64,000 nt of DNA from Streptomyces griseiscabiei. GTDB taxonomy: Bacteria > Actinomycetota > Actinomycetes > Streptomycetales > Streptomycetaceae. Below the pieces are notes generated by a model. That model was not told where the DNA came from and made no database searches. It saw nothing but the letters and a program-made list of their open reading frames with translations. Location: positions 1,116,001 through 1,180,000 of the forward strand of contig NZ_JAGJBZ010000003.1 in the NCBI RefSeq assembly GCF_020010925.1, read 5' to 3'. The first letter of the stretch is position 1. Each line of letters opens with the position of its first letter. This document shows, one piece after another, positions 1 through 8,495 of this stretch. A program made the position numbers and the translations under genes.

Positions 1-698
1 CCGCCGCGATCACCGCGGCCACCCTGGGCAAGGACGGACAGCGGGACCTGGAGGACCGGCTCGCCGAGCAGGTGCCCGGCATCTCCGACCAGCTCGACAT
101 CGCGGGCCTCGTCGACAACGCCGGAACGATCGGGATCATCGCCGGCGCGCTGCTGCTGTTCACCGGCATCGGCTGGGTGAGCGAGATGCGCGGCTGTCTG
201 CGCGCGGTCTGGGAGAAGGAGGACCCCGACGAGAACTTCTTCCTCGCCAAGGCCAAGGACACGGGCGTCCTGGTCGGCCTCGGCGGCGCGGTCCTCGTCT
301 CGCTGGCCGCCTCCACCTCCGCCTCGTGGGCCGTCGGCCGCTTCGCCGACCAGCTCGGCATCGACCGCGACGGCTGGGGCGGCATCCTGCTGCGCGTCGC
401 CGCGTTCGCCGTCGCCGTCCTGGCCGACTTCCTGCTGCTCCTCTACGTCCTCACCCTGCTGCCCGGCGTCCAGCCGCCCCGCCGCCGCCTGATCGTCGCC
501 GCCCTCATAGGAGCCATCGGCTTCGAACTCCTCAAGCTCCTCCTCAGCGGCTACATGCAGGGCATCGCCGCCAAGAGCATGTACGGAGCCTTCGGCGTCC
601 CCATCGCCCTCCTCCTCTGGATCAACTTCACCACCAAGCTCCTGCTGTACTGCGCGTCCTGGACGGCGGAGGGCACCAAGGAGACCCCGGACGACTGA
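1..698 (+). CDS. YihY/BrkB-family inner membrane protein (3' part)
   Basis: The gene enters the window already open: the frame beginning at base 3 has no stop and no clear start, so only the last 231 residues are visible. The visible part holds several long hydrophobic segments (for example around IIAGALLLFTGIGWV and FAVAVLADFLLLLYVLTLL) and the conserved C-terminal pattern of the YihY/virulence factor BrkB family, with GFELLK before the last helix and LLLWINFTTKLLLYCASWT within it. These are polytopic inner membrane proteins of uncertain function; the old RNase BN assignment was not upheld. It runs toward the convergent carboxypeptidase gene, 85 bp away. Family assignment is fairly secure; the role is not known. 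Confidence 0.85.
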   Translation, partial: AAITAATLGKDGQRDLEDRLAEQVPGISDQLDIAGLVDNAGTIGIIAGALLLFTGIGWVSEMRGCLRAVWEKEDPDENFFLAKAKDTGVLVGLGGAVLVSLAASTSASWAVGRFADQLGIDRDGWGGILLRVAAFAVAVLADFLLLLYVLTLLPGVQPPRRRLIVAALIGAIGFELLKLLLSGYMQGIAAKSMYGAFGVPIALLLWINFTTKLLLYCASWTAEGTKETPDD

Positions 699-783
699 GG
701 GGCGCGAGGAACGGCGCGACAAGCCACGACGAGACCCGCGCCCCGCATCGGACACCGACCAGGCACCCCCTCCCCGGACCGCC

Positions 784-2079
784 CTACTTCTTCCCCCGCA
801 GAGGCCACTTCCGGTTCACCAGGAACACCGCCCCGGCCACCAGCGCCAACACGCCCCCCATGACCCCCAGGGCAACCCCCACCCCGCCACCCCCGCCGGA
901 GGCCCCCGCGGCGACGGACTTCCCGCCCGCCCCGCCGGAGGCCGACGCGGACGCCGTGGCCCCCGGCTGCGCGCTCGGCTCGTCGGCACCCCCACCGGAG
1001 GTGTCCGCGCCCTTGGGCGGCACCAGCTCACCCACCGGCGTCACCTTGCCCGCCGCCTTGAACCCCCAGTCGAGGAGGCTCGCGGTCTCCTTGTAGACCT
1101 GGTTGTGCTCCTGCTTCTCCGGATGCATGACGGTGACCAGGAGGACCCGGCCGTCGCGCTCGGCGACCCCGGTGAACGTGGCGCCCGCGTTCGTGGTGTT
1201 GCCGTTCTTCACACCCGCGATGCCCTGGTAGGAGTCGAGGCCGCTGTCCCCGGTGAGCAGCCGGTTGGTGTTCTGGATCTCGAAGGACGAGCGGCTCTTC
1301 TTGCCGTTCTTGCCCTTCTTCGTCTCGCCGGGGAATTTCGCCCGCACGGTGGAGCAGTACTCCCGGAAGTCCTTCTTCTGCAGCCCCGACCTGGCGATCA
1401 ATGTCAGGTCGTAGGCGGAGGACACCTGCCCCTTGGCGTCGTACCCGTCGGGGCTGACCGCGTTCGTGTCGAGGGCCTGGAGCTCCTCGGCGTGCGCGTT
1501 CATGTCCGCGACGGTCTGCTTCACCCCGCCGTTCATGGCCGACAGGACGTGTACCGCGTCATTGCCGGAGCGAAGGAAGACACCGAGCCACAGGTCGTGG
1601 ACGGTGTACGTCTCGTCCTCCTTTATGCCGACCATGCTGGAGCCCGAGCCGACGCCCGCCAGATCGGCGGGCACGACCTTGTGCTCGTCGTCCCTGTTGA
1701 ACTTCGGCAGCAGCGTGTCCGCGAACAGCATCTTCAGCGTGCTCGCGGGGGCCAGCCGCCAGTGCGCGTTGTGCGCGGCGAGCACCTCGCCCGACTCGGC
1801 GTCGGCGACGATCCAGGAGCGGGCGCTGATGCCCTTGGGCAGGACGGGCGCGTCGCTGCCGAGGCTGGCCTGGGTGCCGGGCTCGCCCAGCAGTTCGCCG
1901 CCGACGGTCGACATGTCCGCCGGGGGAGTCGCGGAGGGCGAGGTGCTCGGACTGGGCGACGGCTTCGCCGCGAAGGCCGGGGCGGCCGACAGCGCCGACA
2001 GCGATGTCAGGGACAGGGACAGCAGGGTGGCTGAGGTGACCAGCAGGGGGCGCCTGGCGGTCTTCTTGGAGGCGGGCAC
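784..2079 (-). CDS. D-alanyl-D-alanine carboxypeptidase (DacA-type, S11)
   Basis: A 431-aa penicillin-binding DD-carboxypeptidase that would trim the terminal D-Ala of peptidoglycan pentapeptides outside the membrane. From the chosen GTG there is a basic, hydrophobic signal peptide (residues 5-36, ending AFAA) and a Pro/Ser/Thr linker. The active-site S-x-x-K is S113-TL-K116 (ASTLKML), the second motif SGN is at 171-173, and a third motif reads K291-N-G where the family often has KTG. The C-terminus has one membrane helix followed by NRKWPLRGKK, so the enzyme is anchored. The open frame extends far upstream, but only this GTG places a signal peptide at the N-terminus; no strong ribosome site precedes it. 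It is divergent from the small membrane protein gene at 2207. Confidence 0.9.
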   Translation of the reverse strand: MPASKKTARRPLLVTSATLLSLSLTSLSALSAAPAFAAKPSPSPSTSPSATPPADMSTVGGELLGEPGTQASLGSDAPVLPKGISARSWIVADAESGEVLAAHNAHWRLAPASTLKMLFADTLLPKFNRDDEHKVVPADLAGVGSGSSMVGIKEDETYTVHDLWLGVFLRSGNDAVHVLSAMNGGVKQTVADMNAHAEELQALDTNAVSPDGYDAKGQVSSAYDLTLIARSGLQKKDFREYCSTVRAKFPGETKKGKNGKKSRSSFEIQNTNRLLTGDSGLDSYQGIAGVKNGNTTNAGATFTGVAERDGRVLLVTVMHPEKQEHNQVYKETASLLDWGFKAAGKVTPVGELVPPKGADTSGGGADEPSAQPGATASASASGGAGGKSVAAGASGGGGGVGVALGVMGGVLALVAGAVFLVNRKWPLRGKK

Positions 2080-2206
2080 GATCGAGAAAGTACATGGCTC
2101 CGACCGGTAAATCCCACCGGAGCACACCGTGGCTTTCCCTCTTCTGCTCGCGCCCCCGCTCGCACCCCGGCGCGAGGACCACGCGGCCGACGGCGATACT
2201 GAACGC

Positions 2207-2467
2207 ATGAAGCTCAGCCGCCCCCTCTCCTGGTTCCTGCTCGCCTTCGGGGTGTGGAGCTGGGTCATCTGGACCACTTTCATCAAAAACCTGTGGAAGG
2301 ACGGCAGCGGGCTCGCGTTCGACGACGCGGGTGATCCGACGGCGTACTTCTGGGTGCATCTGACGCTCGCCGTCGTCTCCTTTGCTCTTGGGACGGGCAT
2401 CGGGGTCATCGGGTTGCGCGGCGTGCGCGCCCTTCGCCAGGATCGTGTGACCGGGAGTACGACGTGA
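2207..2467 (+). CDS. SCO4848-type small membrane protein
   Basis: An 86-aa protein with two predicted membrane segments (SWFLLAFGVWSWVIWTTF near the N-terminus and VHLTLAVVSFALGTGIGVIGL later) joined by a short loop containing KNLWKDGSGLAFDDAG. It resembles the conserved actinobacterial SCO4848 family of unknown function. The in-frame ATG at 2207 gives a compact protein that begins just before the first helix. Its stop overlaps the start of the phosphoesterase gene in a TGATG arrangement (2465-2469), so the two are probably translationally coupled and may work together at the membrane. Confidence 0.8.
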   Translation: MKLSRPLSWFLLAFGVWSWVIWTTFIKNLWKDGSGLAFDDAGDPTAYFWVHLTLAVVSFALGTGIGVIGLRGVRALRQDRVTGSTT

Positions 2468-3825
2468 TGACCGCTGTCCTCGTCCTCGTCGCCCTGCTGG
2501 TGCTGAGCGCCTTCGGGGCGCTGCACTGGTACGCGTGGCGCCGCCTGGTGCGCGACACGACACGAGGGCCGGGTCTCGCCAGACGCGTGGGAACGGTGGT
2601 GTTCATCGCCGGGCCGCTGCTGATGGTCGGCGGCTTCGCGGCCGAGCGCGCCCACGCCCCCTTCTGGCTCCAGCAGACGCTCACCTGGCCGGGCTTCATG
2701 TGGCTCGCCCTCGCGCTGTATCTGCTGCTGGCCCTGCTGGTGGGAGAGCTCGTACGGCCCCTCGTGCTCCGTCTGGTGGCGCGGCGCGCCCCGGCGTCCG
2801 CGCCGGAGCCGGACCAGGAGCCCGTGGTGCGCGAGCCCGAGCCGCAGCCGGTCCCGGCGGGCGGCCCGCCCGCCGAGGCCGCCGGGACCGCCGGGGCCAC
2901 CGGTGCCGGACAGCCGGCGGCGCCCGCCGCGCCCGCCGGGACGGAGCCCCCGGCCCCGCCCGCCTCCACCGCCCCGGCCGCCCCCGCGTCCCCGCTCGAC
3001 CCCTCCCGCCGGCTCTTCGTCTCCCGGGTCGTCGGCGGGGCCGTCGCCGCCGCGGCCGTCGGCACCGTCGGCTACGGCACCTACGGCGTCGTACGCGGCC
3101 CGAAGCTCAAGCGGGTCACCGTGCCGCTGGCCAGACTCCCGCGCGCGGCCCACGGTTTCCGGATCGCCGTGGTCAGCGACATCCACCTCTCGCCGATGCT
3201 GGGCCGGGGCTTCGCCCAGAAGGTCGTCGACACGATCAACTCGACGCAGCCCGACCTGATCACGGTGGTCGGTGACCTGGTCGACGGCGACGTGGCGGAC
3301 CTCGGTCCGGTGGCGGCACCGCTCGCCGGTCTGAAGGCGAGACACGGCAGCTTCTTCGTCACCGGCAACCACGAGTACATCTCCGGCGCCGAGCAGTGGG
3401 TCGAGGAGGTGCGGCGGCTGGGCCTGACCCCGCTGGAGAACGCCCGCCGCGAGCTGCCGTATCTCGATCTCGCCGGGGTGAACGACATCGCGGGCGAGGA
3501 CGAGGGCCAGGGCCCCGACTTCGCCAAGGCGCTCGGCGACCGGGACACCTCGCGGGCCGTGGTGCTGATGGCGCATCAGCCCGTGCAGATCCACGACGCC
3601 GTCGAGCACGGCGTCGACCTCCAGCTCTCCGGGCACACCCACGGTGGCCAGATGTGGCCCATGACCTATGTCGCCCAGGCCGCCAACCCCACCCTCGCGG
3701 GCCTGGAGCGCTACGGCGACACCCAGCTCTACGTCACCCGTGGCGCGGGCGCCTGGGGCCCGCCGGTGCGGGTCGGGGCGCCCTCGGACATCACCGTGGT
3801 GGAGCTGGCGTCGAAGCAGGCGTGA
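2467..3825 (+). CDS. membrane-anchored metallophosphoesterase
   Basis: A 452-aa protein with four hydrophobic segments in the first ~100 residues, a long Pro/Ala/Glu-rich linker (about 110-180), another hydrophobic stretch with a basic lead (near residue 190), then a calcineurin-like phosphoesterase domain. Metal-binding motifs are all present: SDIH (D238, H240), GDLVDGD (from 269), GNHE (300-303), MAHQP (H370) and GHTHGGQ (389-395). This fits the YkuE/YaeI-type branch that acts on phosphorylated lipids or nucleotides, but the substrate cannot be read from sequence. A GTG at 2464 is an alternative start three bases upstream. It is the second gene of a two-gene operon and is followed by a strong hairpin. 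Confidence 0.9.
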   Translation: MTAVLVLVALLVLSAFGALHWYAWRRLVRDTTRGPGLARRVGTVVFIAGPLLMVGGFAAERAHAPFWLQQTLTWPGFMWLALALYLLLALLVGELVRPLVLRLVARRAPASAPEPDQEPVVREPEPQPVPAGGPPAEAAGTAGATGAGQPAAPAAPAGTEPPAPPASTAPAAPASPLDPSRRLFVSRVVGGAVAAAAVGTVGYGTYGVVRGPKLKRVTVPLARLPRAAHGFRIAVVSDIHLSPMLGRGFAQKVVDTINSTQPDLITVVGDLVDGDVADLGPVAAPLAGLKARHGSFFVTGNHEYISGAEQWVEEVRRLGLTPLENARRELPYLDLAGVNDIAGEDEGQGPDFAKALGDRDTSRAVVLMAHQPVQIHDAVEHGVDLQLSGHTHGGQMWPMTYVAQAANPTLAGLERYGDTQLYVTRGAGAWGPPVRVGAPSDITVVELASKQA

Positions 3826-3835
3826 CAGGCCGTCA

Positions 3836-3868
3836 GAAGGGCTCCTGCGGCGACCGCGGGGGCCCTTC
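3836..3868 (+). terminator. strong hairpin terminator after phosphoesterase
   Basis: A 15-bp stem with two G-T wobbles closes a CGA loop: the left arm starts GAAGGGCTCC and the right arm ends GGCCCTTC. It lies 11 bp after the phosphoesterase stop and has no U-tract, as is usual for Streptomyces terminators. Confidence 0.75.
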
Positions 3869-4019
3869 GGTCACATATGCGCGGTGCGCTTACTAAGTTC
3901 TTTCTCAACTCAACAAAACCTGCCTTCCGTCAACACAGGCGACTGTGGTTAGGTGATCCGCGCCACCGAGGAACCACTGTGCGTAGTGGGCCGGGTGGGA
4001 ATCCTTGGGAGGGGCGCCG

Positions 4020-5573
4020 GTGCGGTCGGTTCGCTTACGGATTCTCGCGTCGCTGCTGGTGCTGGCGATCGCGGCGATCGGCGGCTGGCAGCTGCTGCCG
4101 GCCCAGCGGGACGAGGGCCGCACGATCACCGTCGGCACGACCGACCCGGTCACCTCGCTCGACCCGGCCGGCGCCTACGACACGGGCTCCTGGGCCCTGT
4201 TCAGCAATGTGTTCCAGTCCCTGCTGACCTTCGAGCCGGGCGGCGCCACCCCGGTGCCGGACGCCGCGCGGAGCTGCGAGTTCGCCGGCAACGCCCTCAC
4301 CGTCTACCGCTGCACCCTGCGCCCGGGCCTGACGTTCCCCAGCGGACGCGAGGTCACCGGCAAGGACGTCAAGTACTCCTTCGACCGGGTCAAGCGCATC
4401 GACGCGGACACCGGCCCCGCCGCGCTGTTCGACACGCTCCAGTCGGTGACCGCGGACGGGCTGTCCGTCGACTTCCGCCTCTCCTCGCCGGACGCCACCT
4501 TCCCGTTCAAGGTGGCCACCGGCGCCGGCGCGATCGTCGACCGCACGAAGTACCCGGTGAACGGGCTGCGCACGGACGGCGGCGCCGACGGCAGCGGGCC
4601 CTACACCCTGGCCTCGTACACGGCCGGACAGGCCCGGCTGACCCCGAACAGCGGCTACCGGGGCGCCGTCCGCAACCTCGGCAACCCTGTCCTCATGCGC
4701 TACTACAAGGACTCGGCGGCGCTGCGGAAGGCGTGGCAGGCGCGGCGGATCGACGTCGTCACCCGCACCCTGCCGCCCGCCACGCTCGCCGCGCTGTCGC
4801 CCAGCGACCCCGACCAGCGGGTCACCGAGGTCGACAGCACCGAGACCCGCAACCTCGTCCTCAACGTGCGGGTGAACTCGCCCTTCCAGGACCGCCGGGT
4901 ACGGCAGGCGCTGGCCGCGCTGATCAACCGCGAGAAGCTGGTCGCCGACGTCTACCGGGGCACCACCGACCCGCTCTACTCGCTCATCCCGGCCGGCATC
5001 ACGGGCCACACCACCTCGTTCTTCGACGCCAACCCCAAGCCCGACCCGCAGCGCGCCCGCCGGCTCCTCGACGAGGCCGGCGTCTCCATGCCCGTGCGCT
5101 TCACCTACGGCTACGCCGAGGGCCGGGGCTCGTCCGCCGCCGAGGCCGCCGAGCTGAAGGAACAGCTGGAGGCGAGCGGGCTGTTCTACGTGACGACCAA
5201 GGCGTACGAGTGGACCGCCTTCCAACAGCGGTACGCCGAGGGCAAGCTGGACGCGTACGGGGTGGGCTGGGTCGCCGACTACCCCGACCCCGACACCTTC
5301 GGCGGGCCCCTCGTCGGCACCGGCGGCCCCCTGAACAACGCCTACGGCAACGCGCAGGCCGACCGGCTCATCAGGGACAGCCGGCGCTACGAGGACCGCG
5401 GCCGGGCCGTGGCGGACTTCAAGGAGCTGCAGGACCTCGTGGCCCAGGACGTGCCGATGATCCCGCTCTGGCAGCGCAAGGACTACGTGCTCAGCAGCGA
5501 GGACGTCGGCGGGGCCCAGTATCTGTCCGACGGGACCGGGGTCTTCCGGCTGTGGCGGCTGGAATGGATCTGA
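4020..5573 (+). CDS. ABC transporter substrate-binding protein, family 5 (peptide/nickel type)
   Basis: A 517-aa extracellular solute-binding protein of the oligopeptide/dipeptide type (SBP_bac_5). The GTG at 4020 follows GGAGGGG at 4008-4014 with good spacing. The protein begins with a basic hydrophobic anchor (LRILASLLVLAIAAIGGW) without a lipobox cysteine, so it is secreted or membrane-tethered rather than a lipoprotein. Family hallmarks are DPVTSLDPAGAYDTGSW near the N-terminus, GKDVKYSFDRVKRID, VRQALAALINREKLV in the middle and PLWQRKDYVL near the end. No permease or ATPase genes lie beside it, so it is an orphan binding protein; its ligand is unknown. Confidence 0.9.
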   Translation: MRSVRLRILASLLVLAIAAIGGWQLLPAQRDEGRTITVGTTDPVTSLDPAGAYDTGSWALFSNVFQSLLTFEPGGATPVPDAARSCEFAGNALTVYRCTLRPGLTFPSGREVTGKDVKYSFDRVKRIDADTGPAALFDTLQSVTADGLSVDFRLSSPDATFPFKVATGAGAIVDRTKYPVNGLRTDGGADGSGPYTLASYTAGQARLTPNSGYRGAVRNLGNPVLMRYYKDSAALRKAWQARRIDVVTRTLPPATLAALSPSDPDQRVTEVDSTETRNLVLNVRVNSPFQDRRVRQALAALINREKLVADVYRGTTDPLYSLIPAGITGHTTSFFDANPKPDPQRARRLLDEAGVSMPVRFTYGYAEGRGSSAAEAAELKEQLEASGLFYVTTKAYEWTAFQQRYAEGKLDAYGVGWVADYPDPDTFGGPLVGTGGPLNNAYGNAQADRLIRDSRRYEDRGRAVADFKELQDLVAQDVPMIPLWQRKDYVLSSEDVGGAQYLSDGTGVFRLWRLEWI

Positions 5574-5630
5574 CGGGGATCGCGGCGGCGCGTCCGGCCC
5601 TGGATATGACAGACGCCGCGTGACAGCTGA

Positions 5631-5657
5631 CGCGAACTCGCGGGCCGGACGTTCGCG
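5631..5657 (+). terminator. possible hairpin terminator
   Basis: A 7-bp inverted repeat, CGCGAAC with GTTCGCG, separated by 13 bases, lies about 60 bp after the solute-binding protein gene. It has modest strength and could equally be a regulatory site for the ATPase gene at 5726. Confidence 0.35.
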
Positions 5658-5725
5658 GGAGTGACAGGACGCGCTCACCCCCCGCATCTTCTGTGTCGGG
5701 GATGTGATCGGGGTGAGGAGCGAAC

Positions 5726-6130
5726 GTGGTGAGACGCAACTCCTTCCGGCTGCCCCGCCATCCGGCGTCCGTGGGGCTCGCCCGCCGTCGCGTACGGGAA
5801 CATCTGGTCGACTGGGGGCACGGCGAGGACTCCCCGGCCCTGGAGGACATCGTGCTCGTCGTCTCCGAGCTGGCCACCAACGTCGTACGCCACGGCCCTC
5901 TGCTGGAGCGGGAGTTCGAGGTCGCGGTGACCGCGCTGGCGGACGGGTCCTGTTTCATCGAGGTCTCGGACGAGGGGATGGCCGCACCCCGGCTCAGAGA
6001 GGTGGGGGAGTGGGCGGAGACGGGCCGGGGGCTGCGGCTGGTGGAGCATCTCGCGGCGGCCTGGGGGGTGTGGAGCCGGGGACGGCACGGCAAGACGGTC
6101 TGGGCGCTGGTGGGGACGCCCCCAGGGTGA
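5726..6130 (+). CDS. RsbW-like ATP-binding protein (HATPase_c, anti-sigma type)
   Basis: A 134-aa stand-alone GHKL ATPase domain like the many Streptomyces anti-sigma/serine kinase relatives of RsbW and SpoIIAB. The N box is visible in VSELATNVVRHG, the G1 region in VSDEGMAAP and the G2 region in GRGLRLVEHLA. GAGGAG at 5715-5720 supports the GTG at 5726 (or the adjacent GTG at 5729). No sigma factor or anti-anti-sigma partner is adjacent. It converges on the histidine kinase gene, and the two coding regions overlap by 137 bp at their 3' ends, which is unusual. Confidence 0.8.
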   Translation: MVRRNSFRLPRHPASVGLARRRVREHLVDWGHGEDSPALEDIVLVVSELATNVVRHGPLLEREFEVAVTALADGSCFIEVSDEGMAAPRLREVGEWAETGRGLRLVEHLAAAWGVWSRGRHGKTVWALVGTPPG

Positions 6131-7598
6131 CCGTCACTTTCAGGCCATCGCCGGGGGCCGTGGTCACCGTGACCTCGCCCGCGTGGGCCTCCACCACGCC
6201 CTGCACGATCGCCATGCCCAGACCGCTGCCGGCACCGCCGCCCGCCCGGAAGAACCGGTCGAAGACCCGGGCCGCGTCCTCCTCGCACAGGCCCGGACCC
6301 CCGTCCGACACGTACAGCCGTACGACGCCGTCCTCCCGTTCGACCCCGATGCGGACCGGCACGTCCGCCGGGGTGTGGGTACGGACGTTGCTCACCAGGT
6401 TGCCCAGGACCTGACGGAGACCCGACTCGTCGGCCCGGACCAGGAGGGTGCCGTCGGCGTGGACCGTGACCGGCCGCTCGGGCTGCTGGGCGCGGAGGTC
6501 GGCGGCGGCGTCGCGGGCCAGACGGGTGAGGTCGACGTTCCTGAGGCGGAGTTCGGGGCGCTGGTCGAGACGGGCGAGGGTGAGGAGTTCGTCGACGAGA
6601 TGGCCCATCCGGTCGACCTCGTTGTTCATCCGGTCCCAGGCGCGCCGGCGCTCGCCGGGGTCGGTGAGCATGCCCTTGCCGTAGAGCTGGAGGTAGCCGC
6701 GGATCGCGGACAGCGGCGTACGCAACTCGTGGGAGGCGTCGCCGACGAAGCGGCGCAGCTGGGCGGCGCTGAGTTCACGAGTCCGGTAGGCCGTCTCGAC
6801 CTGCTGGAGCATGGAGTTGAGGGCGAGCCTTAGCTGCTCGACCTCCAGGGTGGCCTCGCTGCTGGAGGGGACACGGCGGGTGAGGTCGCCCTCGGCGATC
6901 GCCGACGACGTCTCGACCATGTCCTCCAGCGGACGCATCCGGCGGCGCACACTGAACAGGGTCAGACAGGCGAGCGTCGCGAGGAGCAGCCCGCCCACCG
7001 CGAAGTCCAGCTTGAGGGCCCTGGCGATGACCTGGTGGAGCGACTCGGTCGAGGTGGCGAGCAGGACGGTCGTCCCGTCGTCCATCCGGGCCGCGGTGAC
7101 GCGATGCGGGGAGCCCGCCACGTCCACGTCGTACGGCTCGTCGTCCGTGACCATGGCGGCCGGGTCGCCCACCGCCGCCGCGAGGTCCCGCTGGCTGTCG
7201 GTCGGCGGGAAACCGGCGATGGTCAGCGGCTCGCCCCGGTCGTCGAGCGCGGTGAAGACGGCGCCCTGGACGAGGGAGTCGGCGCTCTCGGCACCGTGCC
7301 CGCCGGAGGCCCGGTTGCTGAGGGCGACCAGCGCGCTCAGCGCGTCGATCTGCTCCATGCTGATCCGCGCGGCCCCGATCGAGTCACGGGTCGACATCAG
7401 CTCCCGGTCGACGCTGTCGAGCAGATACAGCCGCATGCCCATCGCGCTGAACGCCGTCGCCGCGACCACGCCCACGGCGAGCAGCACGACGTTCGCGAGC
7501 GTGAGCTTGGCGCGCAGCGAGTACAGGCCGCCCTTGCGGAGAGGCCGCGCCACGAAACGACGCGGACGCCGTGCCACGAGCCGACGCGGACGCCTCAT
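5994..7598 (-). CDS. sensor histidine kinase (HAMP, HisKA, HATPase)
   Basis: A 534-aa membrane sensor kinase. After a basic N-terminus it has a first membrane helix (ANVVLLAVGVVAATAF), an extracytoplasmic sensor region of about 110 residues, a second helix (FAVGGLLLATLACLTLF), a HAMP linker, the phospho-acceptor H290 in ASHELRTPLSAIRGY, an N box (LGNLVSNVRTH), G1 (VSDGGPGL), F box (FDRFFRA) and G2 (GSGLGMAIV). The ATG at 7598 overlaps the stop of the response regulator gene (ATGA), so the pair is coupled. The C-terminus past VTVTLGASPP is a Pro-rich tail encoded opposite the end of the ATPase gene. Confidence 0.93.
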   Translation of the reverse strand: MRRPRRLVARRPRRFVARPLRKGGLYSLRAKLTLANVVLLAVGVVAATAFSAMGMRLYLLDSVDRELMSTRDSIGAARISMEQIDALSALVALSNRASGGHGAESADSLVQGAVFTALDDRGEPLTIAGFPPTDSQRDLAAAVGDPAAMVTDDEPYDVDVAGSPHRVTAARMDDGTTVLLATSTESLHQVIARALKLDFAVGGLLLATLACLTLFSVRRRMRPLEDMVETSSAIAEGDLTRRVPSSSEATLEVEQLRLALNSMLQQVETAYRTRELSAAQLRRFVGDASHELRTPLSAIRGYLQLYGKGMLTDPGERRRAWDRMNNEVDRMGHLVDELLTLARLDQRPELRLRNVDLTRLARDAAADLRAQQPERPVTVHADGTLLVRADESGLRQVLGNLVSNVRTHTPADVPVRIGVEREDGVVRLYVSDGGPGLCEEDAARVFDRFFRAGGGAGSGLGMAIVQGVVEAHAGEVTVTTAPGDGLKVTVTLGASPPAPRPSCRAVPGSTPPRPPRDAPPAAAPGPSPPTPPPL

Positions 7599-8326
7599 GC
7601 CAGCCCGTATCCGACACCCCGGCGTGTGGTGATCACCGGCGGGCCGAGCGCGTCCAGCTTGCGCCGCAGATAGCTGATGTAGGTCTCGACGACGGTCGAC
7701 TCGGCCGGCGCGTGCTCGTACTGCCATACGTGGCGCAGCAGTTGGTCCTTGGGCACGATCCGGCCGCCGTTGCGCACCAGGAACCGCAGCAGCGCGTACT
7801 CGGTGGGCGTCAGCTCCACCGTGCGGCCCGCCCGGCGCACCGAGTACGTCGTCTCGTCCAGCTCCAGGTCGCCGTAGCGCAGCGGCGGGCGCTGCGGGAG
7901 GACGTCGGCGCGCCGGGTGCGGCGCAGCACGGCGGTGAGGCGGGCGACGACCACCTCGATGTCGAACGGCTTGGTGATGTAGTCGTCGCCGAAGCCGAGG
8001 GCGCCCACGATCTCGGCGGGCGCGTCCCGGGCGGTCAGGAAGACCACCGCCAACTCCGGCCGCCGGGCGCGCAGTTCGCGGCCCAGGGCGCGGCCGTCGC
8101 CGTCCGGGAGCATCACGTCCAGCAGGGCCGCGTCGGGCCGGGTGCGCTCGGCGAGCGCGAGCGCCTCGCGGACCGTACCGGCCGTCATCACCTCGAAGCG
8201 GTGGTAGCGCAGGGCGATGGTGAGGACGTCCGCGATGCTCGGCTCGTCCTCGACGACGAGCACGGTGGCGCCCGCGCGGCCGGTGGTCGTGCCGTCGCCC
8301 GCTGTCGTGCCCTCGGTTGCGGTCAT
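7595..8326 (-). CDS. OmpR/PhoB-family response regulator
   Basis: A 243-aa two-component response regulator. The receiver domain spans about residues 20-135 with acidic residues in VVEDEPS, the phosphorylated aspartate D70 in AALLDVMLPDGDG and the conserved K in YITKPFDIE. The C-terminal winged-helix domain (about 150-243) shows VELTPTEYALLRFLVRN and ESTVVETYISYLRRKLD. It is the first gene of the regulator-kinase operon, and its stop overlaps the kinase start. The divergent MMPL exporter gene across a 169-bp gap is a natural target, although only gene position supports that. Confidence 0.94.
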   Translation of the reverse strand: MTATEGTTAGDGTTTGRAGATVLVVEDEPSIADVLTIALRYHRFEVMTAGTVREALALAERTRPDAALLDVMLPDGDGRALGRELRARRPELAVVFLTARDAPAEIVGALGFGDDYITKPFDIEVVVARLTAVLRRTRRADVLPQRPPLRYGDLELDETTYSVRRAGRTVELTPTEYALLRFLVRNGGRIVPKDQLLRHVWQYEHAPAESTVVETYISYLRRKLDALGPPVITTRRGVGYGLA

Positions 8327-8495
8327 GTCCTCAGTATCCGCGCGGGGTTGTCCGGGGGCAGCCGATCCCGCCTTGGAGTTCCTTGAGAGTCATGGCCCGG
8401 CCATGTCGCCGTCCACGTGCCGCGGTCAAAGGTGATCCCAGGACCTGGGGGACCGACCGATCCGTGAACGAACCGTAGGACAAGGAGAGTTGATC

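Noticed and set aside
1205..1213. KNG instead of KTG in the DD-carboxypeptidase as a sign of lost activity
   Set aside because: K-x-G variants with Asn are, as far as I recall, common in actinobacterial members, and the SxxK and SGN motifs are intact.
2079..3642. N-terminal extension of the DD-carboxypeptidase frame to 952 aa
   Set aside because: The extension is antisense to the phosphoesterase gene, and the enzyme's signal peptide begins at 2079.
4035..5687. 550-aa minus-strand open frame opposite the solute-binding protein
   Set aside because: The plus-strand gene has clear family motifs and a ribosome site; the antisense frame is V/G/A-rich shadow.
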